From assembly GCA_001661245.1 (NCBI GenBank), contig KV454016.1, positions 1 through 64,000 of the forward strand: a stretch of DNA of 64,000 nt. Reading direction: 5' to 3'. Positions within the stretch are counted from its first letter, which is position 1, and each line of letters begins with the position of its first letter. Below the pieces are notes generated by a model. The model saw only the letters and a program-made list of their open reading frames with translations. It made no database searches and had not been told where the DNA came from. The translations under genes and the position numbers were made by a program. Shown here one piece after another: positions 20,594 to 31,047 of the stretch. The DNA is from Pachysolen tannophilus NRRL Y-2460 (Eukaryota > Ascomycota > Pichiomycetes > Alaninales > Pachysolenaceae).

Positions 20594-21703
20594 AATGTTG
20601 TATATCTATAAAGATTCTTTTAACTGAGCCCGTTAAATTTCGTATCTGGTATTACATTATTAGGAAAGTTTTCCATACTTATATTCTTATAAAGATATTT
20701 ACATAAAAAGAGATGAATAGATAGTAATAAGATAGCAATGATTAAATAAAGTGATTATATAATTTTACTCAATTGATCATAATTTTAAATAGAGATGGAA
20801 ACTATAATTTTTTGGTATTTCTGTATAGTTTCTTCATTGCTTGCTGTAGCTAGGCGTAGTTTAAGGTGCTTGCGGATGTAAACCTCAAATTTTGGTGCGC
20901 ATCTTACAATTTTTCCGAATGGAGAAAGTCTATTTTATTTGTAAATGTGAGATCATAGCACATATACATCATAGTTGATGCAATTTCTATGTAATCGAGA
21001 TGTTAATTAAAACGTATCAACTCCACAAGAAAACAAGGGAATCTACTTAATATGTATGGTTCTATTATGAATCCATGCACAAGGATGGTTTATAAAATTA
21101 AACTATATGAAAAAAATCACACTTATTTGCAAGTAACAGTCGTACTAGGATAAATGTTCCTACTGTAGATGGACCTCTTTACGTTGACGTTATTCAAAAC
21201 TGAAAACGTTCAAACAATCTTAAAACTATTTCTAACAGAAATTTGCAAATAAAAATCTTTCATTGCTAATTTACAGAAAAAAAAAAAAAAACATCATACT
21301 TTAAGTATTTTAAAGTGGAAAACATGACTAAGTCAAAACTGAGAATCAATATTCAACTTCAAGAATACACTTATTTGGAAGAAGAACAAATTGTAGATAC
21401 TTCACATAACATAACATCTTTCAAGATTTTTTGAAATTTGTATATATCCAAACCTATCTAACAATTGCTGGCTTTACGTTTGAAAAATAGGGGTATTATT
21501 GATTAATACCAGAAGGTAAACTACTGCAAGATTATGTATAATCTGCGGCTTTCTTTTAAGTGGGGAGGTGTCCACACTGATTGTCCACAGTAAAAATGGA
21601 ATGGCTTTTTCTGCGAGACCTATTTATATATATATATATATATATATACTGGAGTTTTTCTTAAAATTGTTTTCAAACCTCTGTTTTGCCGTATACTAAA
21701 CAA
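20594..21703. promoter_or_regulatory. Divergent region between the MFS transporter and old yellow enzyme genes
   Basis: About 1.1 kb without a gene. A dense group of cluster motifs lies 115-145 bp before the old yellow enzyme start: AAGTGGGGAG (21559-21568), GTCCAC (21570-21575) and GTCCAC (21583-21588). A long TATA microsatellite follows at about 21620-21648 and may act as the TATA region. Confidence 0.5.
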
Positions 21704-22903
21704 ATGGCCACTCATATGAATGATACATCAACTATGTTTGAATCTTTTAAACTTGGTTCTTCAACGCTTTCCCATAGGGTAGCTTTGGCACCCTGCACCA
21801 GAATGAGGGCTGAAAAAGCTGGTGATTTTTACGTTCCAGGTGATTTAATGGTTGAATACTATACTCAAAGGGCAACAGCTGGTGGGCTTTTAATTACCGA
21901 TGCTTGTCCAATTTCTGAAACAGCTTGCGGCTATTTGGGAGTTGCTGGAATTTTCAATTCAGAACAAGTTAGCGGGTGGAAAAGAGTCACTGATGCTGTT
22001 CACAGTAAAGGAGGTATTATTTATTGTCAATTGTGGCATGTGGGTAGAGCTACTGTTGCTCAACTTATAAAAGGAACTCAACCAATTTCTTCTGTGTCTA
22101 CTGCTTTGGAAGGTGATTCTTTATTTCCAGGAGTCTCATATAGAGATGCTCCACCAAGAGCTATGATTAAGGATGATTTCATTGAAGTGACAAATGATTT
22201 TGTAAAAGCTGCAAAAGTTGCTATTGAAAAGGCTGGTTTTGATGGTGTAGAGATTCATGGTGCAAATGGTTATCTTCTTGATCAATTTCTCCATGATAAT
22301 GTCAACACTAGAACTGACACGTATGGAGGTAAATCAATAAAAAACCGTGCAAGATTTCCTTTGGAAGTTCTTAAATCAGTTTGTACCGAAATTGGTGCCG
22401 AAAAGACAGCTATTCGCCTTTCACCTTTTAACTACTTTCAGGATACAAGAGACTCAGATCCAAATGCTACTTGGTCTTATGTTTGTCAAGAAATTGTTAA
22501 TTTAGATGAGCCAATTGCTTATGTTCATATGATTGAGCCTAGATTTGATGAAAAGCTAAATGCTGAAGATAAAATCAAATCTTTAGAAGAGCAGGTAGGT
22601 AAAGCCGAAGGTTTTTCATTGAATGGATTTAGGTCCATTTTAAAAAATAAAAATATTTCATTTATTGCAGCTGGTGGGTTTTCAAAAGAAACTGCTTTGA
22701 AAAAACTAGAAGCTGGTGATGCGGATGTAATTGCTTTTGGTAGACACTTTATTGCAAATCCAGATCTTGTCGAGAGATTTAAACTGGATCTCCCATTGAA
22801 CAAGTATGATAGACCAAGTTTTTATGGCTCAGATCCTCCTAAAAATGGTTATACTACTTATCCAACTTATGCAAATTCACAATTAAACGGTAAAGCTCAT
22901 TAA
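21704..22903 (+). CDS. Old yellow enzyme (NADPH-dependent ene-reductase)
   Basis: A 399-residue FMN flavoprotein of the OYE family that reduces activated C=C bonds of enones and quinone-like compounds. The barrel motifs are visible: ALAPCTRMRA near residue 35, CQLWHVGRA (about 114-122), the active-site HGANGYLLDQFLHDNVNTRTD (about 187 onward) with the substrate-binding HxxN pair, and the phosphate-binding AFGRHFIANPDLVERF near the C-terminus. The first ATG is at 21704; an in-frame TTG lies six codons upstream. An ene-reductase fits downstream handling of vinyl-phenols, muconates or quinones, but the family is broad. Confidence 0.92.
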   Translation: MATHMNDTSTMFESFKLGSSTLSHRVALAPCTRMRAEKAGDFYVPGDLMVEYYTQRATAGGLLITDACPISETACGYLGVAGIFNSEQVSGWKRVTDAVHSKGGIIYCQLWHVGRATVAQLIKGTQPISSVSTALEGDSLFPGVSYRDAPPRAMIKDDFIEVTNDFVKAAKVAIEKAGFDGVEIHGANGYLLDQFLHDNVNTRTDTYGGKSIKNRARFPLEVLKSVCTEIGAEKTAIRLSPFNYFQDTRDSDPNATWSYVCQEIVNLDEPIAYVHMIEPRFDEKLNAEDKIKSLEEQVGKAEGFSLNGFRSILKNKNISFIAAGGFSKETALKKLEAGDADVIAFGRHFIANPDLVERFKLDLPLNKYDRPSFYGSDPPKNGYTTYPTYANSQLNGKAH

Positions 22904-23811
22904 TTTACATGATAACGCGCAGTTCTAGAAAATATACAAAATATCTTAATAGAAATCAAAGAAAAATTATATATATGTATATATATATATAACCGATAAA
23001 TTTGAAACTTCAATTTAGAAATTACCCCTACTTTACCTTTTACTTGTAGTTTTATTATATAATTATATTAAATTTTGAACTAAAAAATTTAGATGTAAGA
23101 GTTCTTTGCTTAAAAGTGGATTGTAAGATGTTCTAATGGTTAAACATTTTTTTCTAACTCCTGTATTCTATAGTAATTATAATATATATTATTACCTCTG
23201 GAAATCAAAGTACAATGGATTTATGATCTCTTAATCTCATCAGTCTAGCGTGGACACATTTATGCAACTAACTAAAAAAGGAATATGAATTCTGAAATCA
23301 CTCTAGGGTCTTTAATCCCGAGATCTCTGAAAACGAAAATACTTTCATAACATCTATACAGTAATAACATAAGTTTGCCAAAATCGTAGCCGAGAATATT
23401 TAAAAAACTATATAGAATTATTTACAAATCTCTAATGATTTTTTGTAGAAGACCCTTTTTATATCATAATATAAATACAGTCCAGGTTTGTTTCTTACCT
23501 AACTTTCTTTCTGTTTCCATCGAAGTTAACACTTCACTGTAGGAAATTTCTCTAGTGGAATGCCTATTCTGAAATGCTAAGGTAAAAATAGCTGACATTC
23601 TGATCTTTTGAGAGGTGCCTTAGGTGTCTTACCCACCGTCCACCATCAATGAGTATGGACAAATGTTATCGGCCAAAGAAATATGTATGCACATATTACG
23701 TAATCCGAAAAATGTAAAGAAAGAATTCTTATAAATGATAAGAAACCAGCTACAGTTCTGTTTTCATTGTGATAAGAATAAATTCAATTATTGTAGTTTA
23801 TAGTTGTGGTT
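22904..23811 (+). promoter_or_regulatory. Upstream region of the amidohydrolase gene
   Basis: About 0.9 kb without a credible gene. It carries GTGGAC at 23250-23255 and GTCCAC at 23638-23643, the latter about 170 bp before the next start codon. TA-rich microsatellites occur at about 22968-22992. Confidence 0.4.
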
Positions 23812-24964
23812 ATGGGGAAGAAAAGTAAGGGGACTTTATTTGATTTAAAAAATTTGAGTTGGGGATTCCATAATACTAATTGAGTCATATAGGAGTTTTG
23901 TGTTGTTATGGTGTCGATATTGATGCTGTGTCAGGTTGGCTAGGTTCTTATGGTGGTGCAGATTCAGTCAACGATATTTCAAGAGGTATGTATATTTTCT
24001 TTTGCGTAGAAGAGAGTAATGGAATTTTTTTTTATACTGACATAATGTTCAAAGGTTTATTTGCTGGCCATGTTGGTGTTCCAAGAATGTTAAAAATGTT
24101 TGATAAGTACCAGATCAAGGCTACTTGGTTTGTCCCCGGTCATTCTTTAGAAACATTCCCCGAAGAATGTGCTGTTATTAGAGATAAGGGACATGAATTG
24201 TAAGTATTTGTGAATATGTGACAATTCTAAGAGTTTGATACTAACTAATCAATTTGAATTTTTTTGAAAGTGGTCTCCATGGATATTCGCATGAGAATCC
24301 AGCTGATATGACTCTTGAACAACAGAGAGATGTTTTAGATAAGACTTTTAGACTTATCACAGAGTTTTGTGGTAAACCACCCAAAGGTTCTGTTGCACCG
24401 TGGTGGGAAACATCAGTTGAAGGTACCGAAATGCTTCTAAGTTACGGTATCGAATATGATCATTCAATGTCTCACCACGATTGCAAAGCATACTGGTTAA
24501 GAACAGGTGATTCTTGGAAAAAAATTGATTATTCCAAGAGGGCAAAAGAGTGGATGGAACCTTTGATTAGAGGAAAAGAAATTGGCCTTGTAGAAATTCC
24601 TGGTAACTGGTATATAGATGATCTTCCACCTATGATGTTCATCAAAAATAATCCAGATTCTTATGGATGGGCAAATCCAAGAGATATTGAAGATATTTGG
24701 AGAGATCATTTTGATTATTTCTATAGGGAATATGATGAATTCATTTTCCCGATAACTTGTCATCCTGATGTTTCTGGTAGACCTCATGTTCTTTTAATGC
24801 ATGAAAGACTTATTGAACATATTAATAAACACGAAGGTGTTGAATGGGTTACCATGGGTGAGCTTTCAGATGATTTCAAAAAGAAAAATCCTCCTCCCCC
24901 TGGTGCATTAATGCCAACTTCAACCGAAGAAGTATTGAAAAGATTGAACATTAATTTGTCATAA
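23812..24964 (+). CDS. Polysaccharide-deacetylase-family amidohydrolase (HpPgdA / cyclic imide hydrolase-like), four exons
   Basis: Exons are 23812-23824 (13 nt), 23893-23985, 24055-24199 and 24271-24964, giving 314 residues. The introns (68, 69 and 71 nt) have donors GTAAGG, GTATGT and GTAAGT, branch points TACTAAT, TACTGAC and TACTAAC, and AG acceptors. The protein carries the NodB-fold metal ligands: Asp in [13 protein letters not shown] near residue 13, and the two His in LHGYSHE. It lines up by eye along its length with Helicobacter HP0310 (PgdA), including [13 protein letters not shown] and [16 protein letters not shown]. That subfamily also includes cyclic imide hydrolase and PuuE-like allantoinase, so hydrolysis of a ring amide is as likely as deacetylation. 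No signal peptide is seen, which argues for a cytosolic substrate. Confidence 0.88.
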
Positions 24965-25951
24965 ATATATAGTTATTGGTGTATGTTGATAATATTATTC
25001 ACATGCAACTATATGCATGTCCACTTAAAATGTACCTAGAAGTTTGATTGAAATTTACTTAACCTACTTTATTAAACTGCTACTCATTTGTGATGTAAAG
25101 GAAAATAAAAGACTTAATCCTGATGTCATTAAAGAAAACTGTATTTAATTTCTCTATTCACCATTACTATCTTTTCCTAAAAAAAAAAAAATTTTAAAGC
25201 TCAAGTTGCTCATATGCTGTTGATAGGTAAGATAAAGAACTTATGACCAAATTTGATCATTTCATCAAGATTAATATTGAAGAATAGTCTCAAACCTGGA
25301 AATTAGCTTCCATAAAGGAATCTAAAAGTAAATTTTTTTAAAAAAAAAAACGTAGGCCATACTGTATCTATCTATTAGAATCATAAGTATAGTTTGTATT
25401 CCCCATTAGATTTCGGTGTATTACTTACTATCTACAGGCTTCCAAAAAAAAAAAAAAGACAAAAAAAAAAGCAGAGTACCAGCTCGATGCTCTCGCCAAC
25501 TACAGATCCAGCTCTACAAGACCCAGTTGCATCGGAACACAAGTTTCTAAACTACTCTCATAATTAGATGAAGATCGGGAAAGCTTACCTATGAACAACG
25601 AAGTTGGTTAAGCCGAAGATATGCGCGCAACGCTTGTGCTTTTCTTGCAAATGATCCTGGTAGTTAATTACATGAACAACGATAAAATCACTTTACTCAT
25701 ACTGATATGACCAAATAACATGTGAAACAATTTCTTTATGAGTTCGAGTCAATGCTCTACCATGATTATTAATATCTTGATATCTTAAATATTTGTATGC
25801 TCGTTAATAAGCAATGTAAAGTTTTCTTTGGATGCAACGGCGATTGCCCACCTAAAAAAAAAAAATTTCCCCACGCGAAATGTGGTATAACTGGCCGAGA
25901 AGTCCACTTCTTTGATAGTACGGTATTGATTAAATTGTAATTGTAATCAAG
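24965..25951 (+). promoter_or_regulatory. Upstream region of the C2H2 regulator gene
   Basis: About 1 kb with A-runs at 25180-25191, 25340-25349, 25445-25470 and 25855-25865. GTCCAC lies at 25019-25024. CCCCAC (GTGGGG on the other strand) lies at 25869-25874, 78 bp before the start codon, and could be an autoregulatory site. No gene or tRNA is supported. Confidence 0.4.
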
Positions 25952-28725
25952 ATGAGTACCAAGACGAAGAAGAGGTTTCCTTGTCAATTCAGTAAGTGTG
26001 GGAAGTCCTTTTTGAGAAAGGACCACCTTGAAAGGCATGAATTAAACCATAGAAAAGAAAGATTAAAGTGTCCCAGATGTGAAGCTCAGTTTTCAAGAGC
26101 TGATTTGATAGGTAAGCGGTGTATATTGATTTTATTTTATGGTATTTGGTTATTAACTTCATTATGATAGATCGTCATCTTAAGCGTCATCTGGAGAAAG
26201 ATGCGGAAGCTGGTGGTGAAGGGTTGGGTAAATTAATTAGTAGAAGAAAACTTTGGCGGCCTGAGGCTGGATACATCAAGGCCTCAGATAGAAAGATGAT
26301 AATACCATCTGATGATATTCCAGACAATACAGATAACTCATCAACGTCTTCTTCAGAAAATGAGAAATTTTTTACAAAAAGAAGGGAATATACTCTTTCT
26401 AGTGAATATTCAAGGACCGCTGATAAAGATGATCCAAATTTAGAGTTAGCTTCTCTTAACAATGATAAATCATTAGCTTTAGATGATTTGGGCCGACCAA
26501 CAGATTCTCTTTTATATAGCACTGGTTCGTCGGAAGCGAAAACCGTAAATCTTGAATCTGGTGATCAATTACCAAATGGAAATGACTTATCTGAAAACCA
26601 GTCTGAACAGAATTCTAGTGTGTCAGATAGATATTCGAGCTCTAATATGTTTTATCAGAATGACCAGGCAAATATAGTTCATTCTAGTTCTGACTCACAC
26701 AGCATTTCTGAAGATATTATCTTGGAAAGCTTTGTTCCAGATACAGCTTCTTCCTTCACTATGCCGTTTACAACTCTCAAGGATTACTCTTGGATATTTG
26801 AAAATCCAGATGAATTTTTTTCTCCTAAATCTACAAACAATTACATATCACCAGTGAATATTGAAACAGCAAATTACTTCAATAATACACATGATACATC
26901 ACCACTGAGTAATAAGAACTTGACAAAGCAAGCAACCCCACAGAAAACTGATAATGACGGTGTGAAAAATGTATCATCATTACGTCGGGAAGCAAGTGAT
27001 GTGTATTCTAATTACGAATCACTGACAGATATAAATCCTCATCTTCAAGATTCATATGTTATTGAGTTTACAGAAAATCCAGTACCATTTTTGCCAAAAT
27101 TGGATGAAACTACCAGGTTGAGGACGATTGATTTTATTGTCAAAATTACTTCTACAGGAATATCATATTCTTCTTTTGATAAAAATGATGAATTCTTTGA
27201 AATGAAATCTATGCAGAAATTCTTGAATATGTTTTTCATCAAAGTGAATGTTGCATATCCATTAATCCACTGTTCCAGCTTTAATCCTAATGAAGTAGAT
27301 AGTTTGTTGCTTGTATCATTGATCCTTCTAGGTGCAAGCTATGACACCAAGGCTTCCCACAAGGCTGCTGTTAAAATTCATGATTGCCTAAGAGGTGTTC
27401 TTTTCAGTTCCAGTTATTTTAATGCAACCCCAGATTTGTGGGTTTTACAAGCAATTCTTCTAATAGAAATTTTTGGGAAAAATAAAGCAGATATTAAACA
27501 ATATGAAATGGCATGTTTATTCCATGGTCTATTGATCAATTTAATCAGAAGAAGCGGATGTGAGAATGCCGTAAATCCACCTCACTCAAAAGAAGACGAA
27601 TTTGACCCAGAAGAAAGTTGGAAAACTTGGATTAAATCAGAATCAATGAAAAGATTGGCTTTATTGACATTTTTATTAGATGTTCAGCATGCTACACTTT
27701 TCAGTCAAACTCTATGTATGTCCGCATTTGAATTACGCCTGCAATTGCCTTCAGATCTGAAGTTATGGAATGCTAAAGATGCAGAAGAATGGCTAGAGTA
27801 TAGAAGGTCTGAAAAGCAACCATTATATTTTTTAATAACTTTGAAAAAATATATAAACTGTTCAGATAGTTTACCACACCTTAACCCCTTATCTAGAGTA
27901 TTAATACTCCATGGGTTAATGGGTATATCATGGGATATGCAGCGCCGAGATCAAACATCATTGGGCCTTCATATAGATCCTTATGCTTGGAAAACAAAAA
28001 TGGCAAAAGCTTACGACTGCTGGAAAGATGATTTTGATAAATTTAGCACCATTGCTATATCTGAATGTGCCAATTCAGGTAACTCATTGAGTCAAAGATA
28101 TTTAATAAAGTATTTAACAACCAATAATGCAATTTACCATAGTGCTCATATTATTTTATGGACAAATATCATTGACTTGCAAATTTTCGCTGGTGCTGAG
28201 CATATTTTGGGAAGACCTGTCAATACATCAACCTTTGATTTTGCAAAAAAATCAGTCATCTCCTGGAGCAGAAGTATGGGGAAATCAGAGAAAGCAGTTA
28301 TGCATGCGGCTCAATTATTAAGAGAAGGTCTAACAAATTTAGACGACTGGGAAGTAGATGGAACATTTCATTATCCCTGGTGTTTATATTTAGCTTCGTT
28401 GACATGTTGGGCATTCTTCAAAACCGTTAACCCAAATAAGCCGTCTTTTATCAAAGATAATAAAGCCAATAACTGTCCTCCAGACTTGAATGAATCAATT
28501 GATACACTCGATGACTACAAATATAAAATGAGGAATTTTTTACTATTAGTAACTAGCGAAACACCAAATAGATATCGTGATCTTGCGACTCATCCACATT
28601 GTGACACAACAGGAATGCTCAATGAAATAGCAGATTACTTTCGTTCGATTAGATGGGAAATTATATACGAAAGCTTGAAAGTTTTGAAAAACATTATTGG
28701 TACAAAAGGCGTAGAATATATATAG
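25952..28725 (+). CDS. C2H2 zinc-finger transcription factor with fungal-specific domain, Adr1-like DNA contacts
   Basis: Exons are 25952-26111 and 26171-28725, giving 904 residues. The 59-nt intron (26112-26170; GTAAGC donor, TATTAAC branch point) falls inside finger 2. Finger 1 (about residues 11-33; C-x4-C...H-x3-H) has helix residues R(-1), D2, H3, R6. Finger 2 (about 40-61; C-x2-C...H-x3-H) has R(-1), D2, L3, R6. These are the DNA-contact residues of S. cerevisiae Adr1 (one D-for-E difference). A Ser/Asn-rich region follows (about 80-340), then the fungal_trans middle homology region (about 380-700). It would be a nuclear activator. It lies next to the catabolic cluster, and its predicted site GNGGGG matches GTGGGG words in cluster promoters, so it is the best candidate cluster regulator (inference). 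Confidence 0.88.
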
Positions 28726-28851
28726 CAGTATTAAATTAAATAGTTTTTAAGAAATTTCACTTTCTCGAATAATAATATATGAAGGACTATTTATAATTCA
28801 GTTTTAAATCTTGTTATCTAAGTAAATCATTCAATATAATTTCATCAGGCC

Positions 28852-29511
28852 ATGTCATCGAGCAATTCAGTATCAGATAAAGCGCTTTTGAAGAATTCAA
28901 GCCTATTACAATCGGCAACAACTCATAAGTTAACTACAGAATTATCTAAAGGCACTTTAAAGGACAAGATTTTACTAGTTTATTTGGTGCAGGATTATAA
29001 ATTTTCAGGAATGTTTCTCAAGATGATAGGTAAGGCTTTATCATTATGTGATAATTATCAGTCAGCAATAACTTTAGGGAAGCAACTTGGGCTTATCTGC
29101 AACGATGAAAATGATTATTTTGAATCAACTATAGAGCAACTTTCTAAATCGATTAAAGTGAACGATGATGTATTGCCCACCGTGAAAAAATACCTTGATT
29201 ACATGCTAAAATTATCGAAAAGTGAATCATATTCAGAAATTATCTCTTCATTATATATTATGGAATTGGTTTATTTGAAGTGGGCTGAAGATGCTGAGAA
29301 TCATAATAATACTCTTGAATTACTTGAATATAAACATAAGGAGTGGATTGATTTACATAGAGGAAAAGCTTTTGAAATATGGGTTGAATTCTTAAAGAAA
29401 GAAGTAGATAGACATCCAGAAGAATCTGATAAAATCTTTGAATCTGTTCGAATTACTTTAAATTTTGAACTTGAGTTCTTTGATGAAACTTACCAAGTTG
29501 GTTCAACATAA
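28852..29511 (+). CDS. TENA/THI-4 (thiaminase II-like) domain protein
   Basis: A 219-residue all-helical protein. The segment TLKDKILLVYLVQDYKFSGMF (about 35-55) and LICNDENDYFESTIEQL (about 82-98) match the TENA/THI-4/PQQC fold, which in fungi handles breakdown products of thiamine or has an unassigned role (relatives include Pet18 and the C-terminal domain of Thi20). The Cys in LICND could be functional, but the family's catalytic Cys position cannot be confirmed by eye. It starts 126 bp after the zinc-finger gene on the same strand. Function in this organism is not established. Confidence 0.72.
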   Translation: MSSSNSVSDKALLKNSSLLQSATTHKLTTELSKGTLKDKILLVYLVQDYKFSGMFLKMIGKALSLCDNYQSAITLGKQLGLICNDENDYFESTIEQLSKSIKVNDDVLPTVKKYLDYMLKLSKSESYSEIISSLYIMELVYLKWAEDAENHNNTLELLEYKHKEWIDLHRGKAFEIWVEFLKKEVDRHPEESDKIFESVRITLNFELEFFDETYQVGST

Positions 29512-29796
29512 TTAGATAATTTAATTCACTCATTGCATTCAAAGTTTATGGTCCACATAATGATAGAAGTAGTCTTAACACTTAGAATGAACAATAAACT
29601 TACCAATGACTTGACAAAACTTTTTGTTTTTATATGAAATAATGCTTACTATTTTCTGTTATCTATATAAATATATATTTAAATATATATAACTTATATT
29701 GTATCACAAAAAAAAAAAAAATAATAATTCTATAAATACTATATCAATAGATACTTTTCTTTTTTGTATGCAATTGTATAACATATATATATCTAT
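29512..29796. other. Convergent AT-rich spacer
   Basis: Spacer between the TENA-family gene and the second old yellow enzyme gene, with TA microsatellite stretches (29660-29700) and one GTCCAC word (29551-29556). Nothing else is seen. Confidence 0.4.
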
Positions 29797-31047
29797 TTAG
29801 ACCAAAGCAACTGGTAATCTTTTAGATTCAGCATCTTCTACAGTAGAAGTATTAGCTTCACCAAATTTGGCCCAGTTGTTGTAGTGATAGTTCAATTGAC
29901 TATAGAAGTTTGGTCTATCATAATGGGTGAAATCCCAACCATTTCTTAATCTTTCAACAAAATCTGGGTTTGAAGTATAGTATCTACCAAAGGCTATAAG
30001 GGTTCTATCGTTATGTGCTTCGACATCTTCTCTTAAGATGGCATAGTTGTTATCACGGTCACTAAGATAGTTTCCGGCTCTCATAACGTTACCTCTCCAA
30101 ATTTGATAAATCCATTCATTGGATTTTAATTGTCTGTAATTCTTTAATTTAGCCTGATCAACATCATAAATACCTGAAACTCTTGGTTCTACAACAGAAA
30201 TATATGCCAATTGTTGACCTTTAGTAGCTCTATGTTGAAGTTCTGATAAAACGTATCCAATATAAGAAATTGGATGAATTACTTCTTCATCACCTTTCAT
30301 ACCATTAAACTGAGCCCATGGAGAAAGTCTAACTGCTACTTTATCAGCACCAAACTCTTGAATTAATAAGTCCATAACTTCTAAAAGTAATCTAGATCTA
30401 TTTTCAATAGAGCCACCGTACTTATCAGTTCTCTTGTTACTTGCTGGCTGTAAAAATTGATCCAAAAAGTATCCATGAGCACCATGAACTTCAACAAGAT
30501 CAAAATTAGCTTCATTAATAGCATATCTTGCTGCTTCAAGATATTGTTGTTTAAATTTTTCAATTTCATCAAGAGTTAAAGCTCTAAGTTCTATACCAGC
30601 TTTCTTTGCCATTTCTTTAGACTCATCATCACTATAGATAGCTGAAGGTCCAACAAATGGAACACCTAATCTTTTCAACTCATCTGGAATTGCAGCTCTA
30701 CCTAAATTCATTAATTGACAACAAACTGTTGTTCCATTTGAATGAATTTTATCTGTAATTTGTTTCCAAGCTTTTGCTTGAGTACTATTGTAAATACCTG
30801 GTGCATGTGCATAACCAGAAGCTTCGCGTGAAATTAAAGTTGCTTCAACAACAATTAAACCCCCATTCTTTCTTGATCTCTCATCATAATATTGTAACAT
30901 CAAATCACTTGGAACACCATCAATAGTGGCACGCATTCTTGTTGTAGGAGCATAACAAACTCTATTTTCAAGTTCTTTCTTACCAACTTTAATTGGTTTG
31001 AACAAACTAGTGTTTTCCAATGAATATTTAGTTTTTTGTAACGACAT
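29797..31047 (-). CDS. Second old yellow enzyme family protein (divergent paralogue)
   Basis: A 416-residue FMN ene-reductase family member. Conserved pieces are VCYAPTTRMRA (about 31-41), CCQLMNLGRA (about 119-128), HGAHGYFLDQFLQPASNKRTD (about 195 onward) and IAFGRYYTSNPDFVERLRNG near the C-terminus. In the first paralogue the active-site pair reads HGAN; here it reads HGAH, the variant found in some OYEs (for example pentaerythritol tetranitrate reductase types). It is clearly not a recent copy of the gene at 21704, since sequence and codon use differ throughout. It lies outside the densest part of the cluster. Confidence 0.92.
   Translation of the reverse strand: MSLQKTKYSLENTSLFKPIKVGKKELENRVCYAPTTRMRATIDGVPSDLMLQYYDERSRKNGGLIVVEATLISREASGYAHAPGIYNSTQAKAWKQITDKIHSNGTTVCCQLMNLGRAAIPDELKRLGVPFVGPSAIYSDDESKEMAKKAGIELRALTLDEIEKFKQQYLEAARYAINEANFDLVEVHGAHGYFLDQFLQPASNKRTDKYGGSIENRSRLLLEVMDLLIQEFGADKVAVRLSPWAQFNGMKGDEEVIHPISYIGYVLSELQHRATKGQQLAYISVVEPRVSGIYDVDQAKLKNYRQLKSNEWIYQIWRGNVMRAGNYLSDRDNNYAILREDVEAHNDRTLIAFGRYYTSNPDFVERLRNGWDFTHYDRPNFYSQLNYHYNNWAKFGEANTSTVEDAESKRLPVALV

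Noticed and set aside
23257-23520. Possible small gene upstream of the amidohydrolase
   Set aside because: Only short, stop-rich frames are present on both strands.
25739-25766. A tRNA-like GGTAGAGCA...TTCGA string on the minus strand
   Set aside because: No acceptor stem, anticodon arm or correctly spaced B box could be found.
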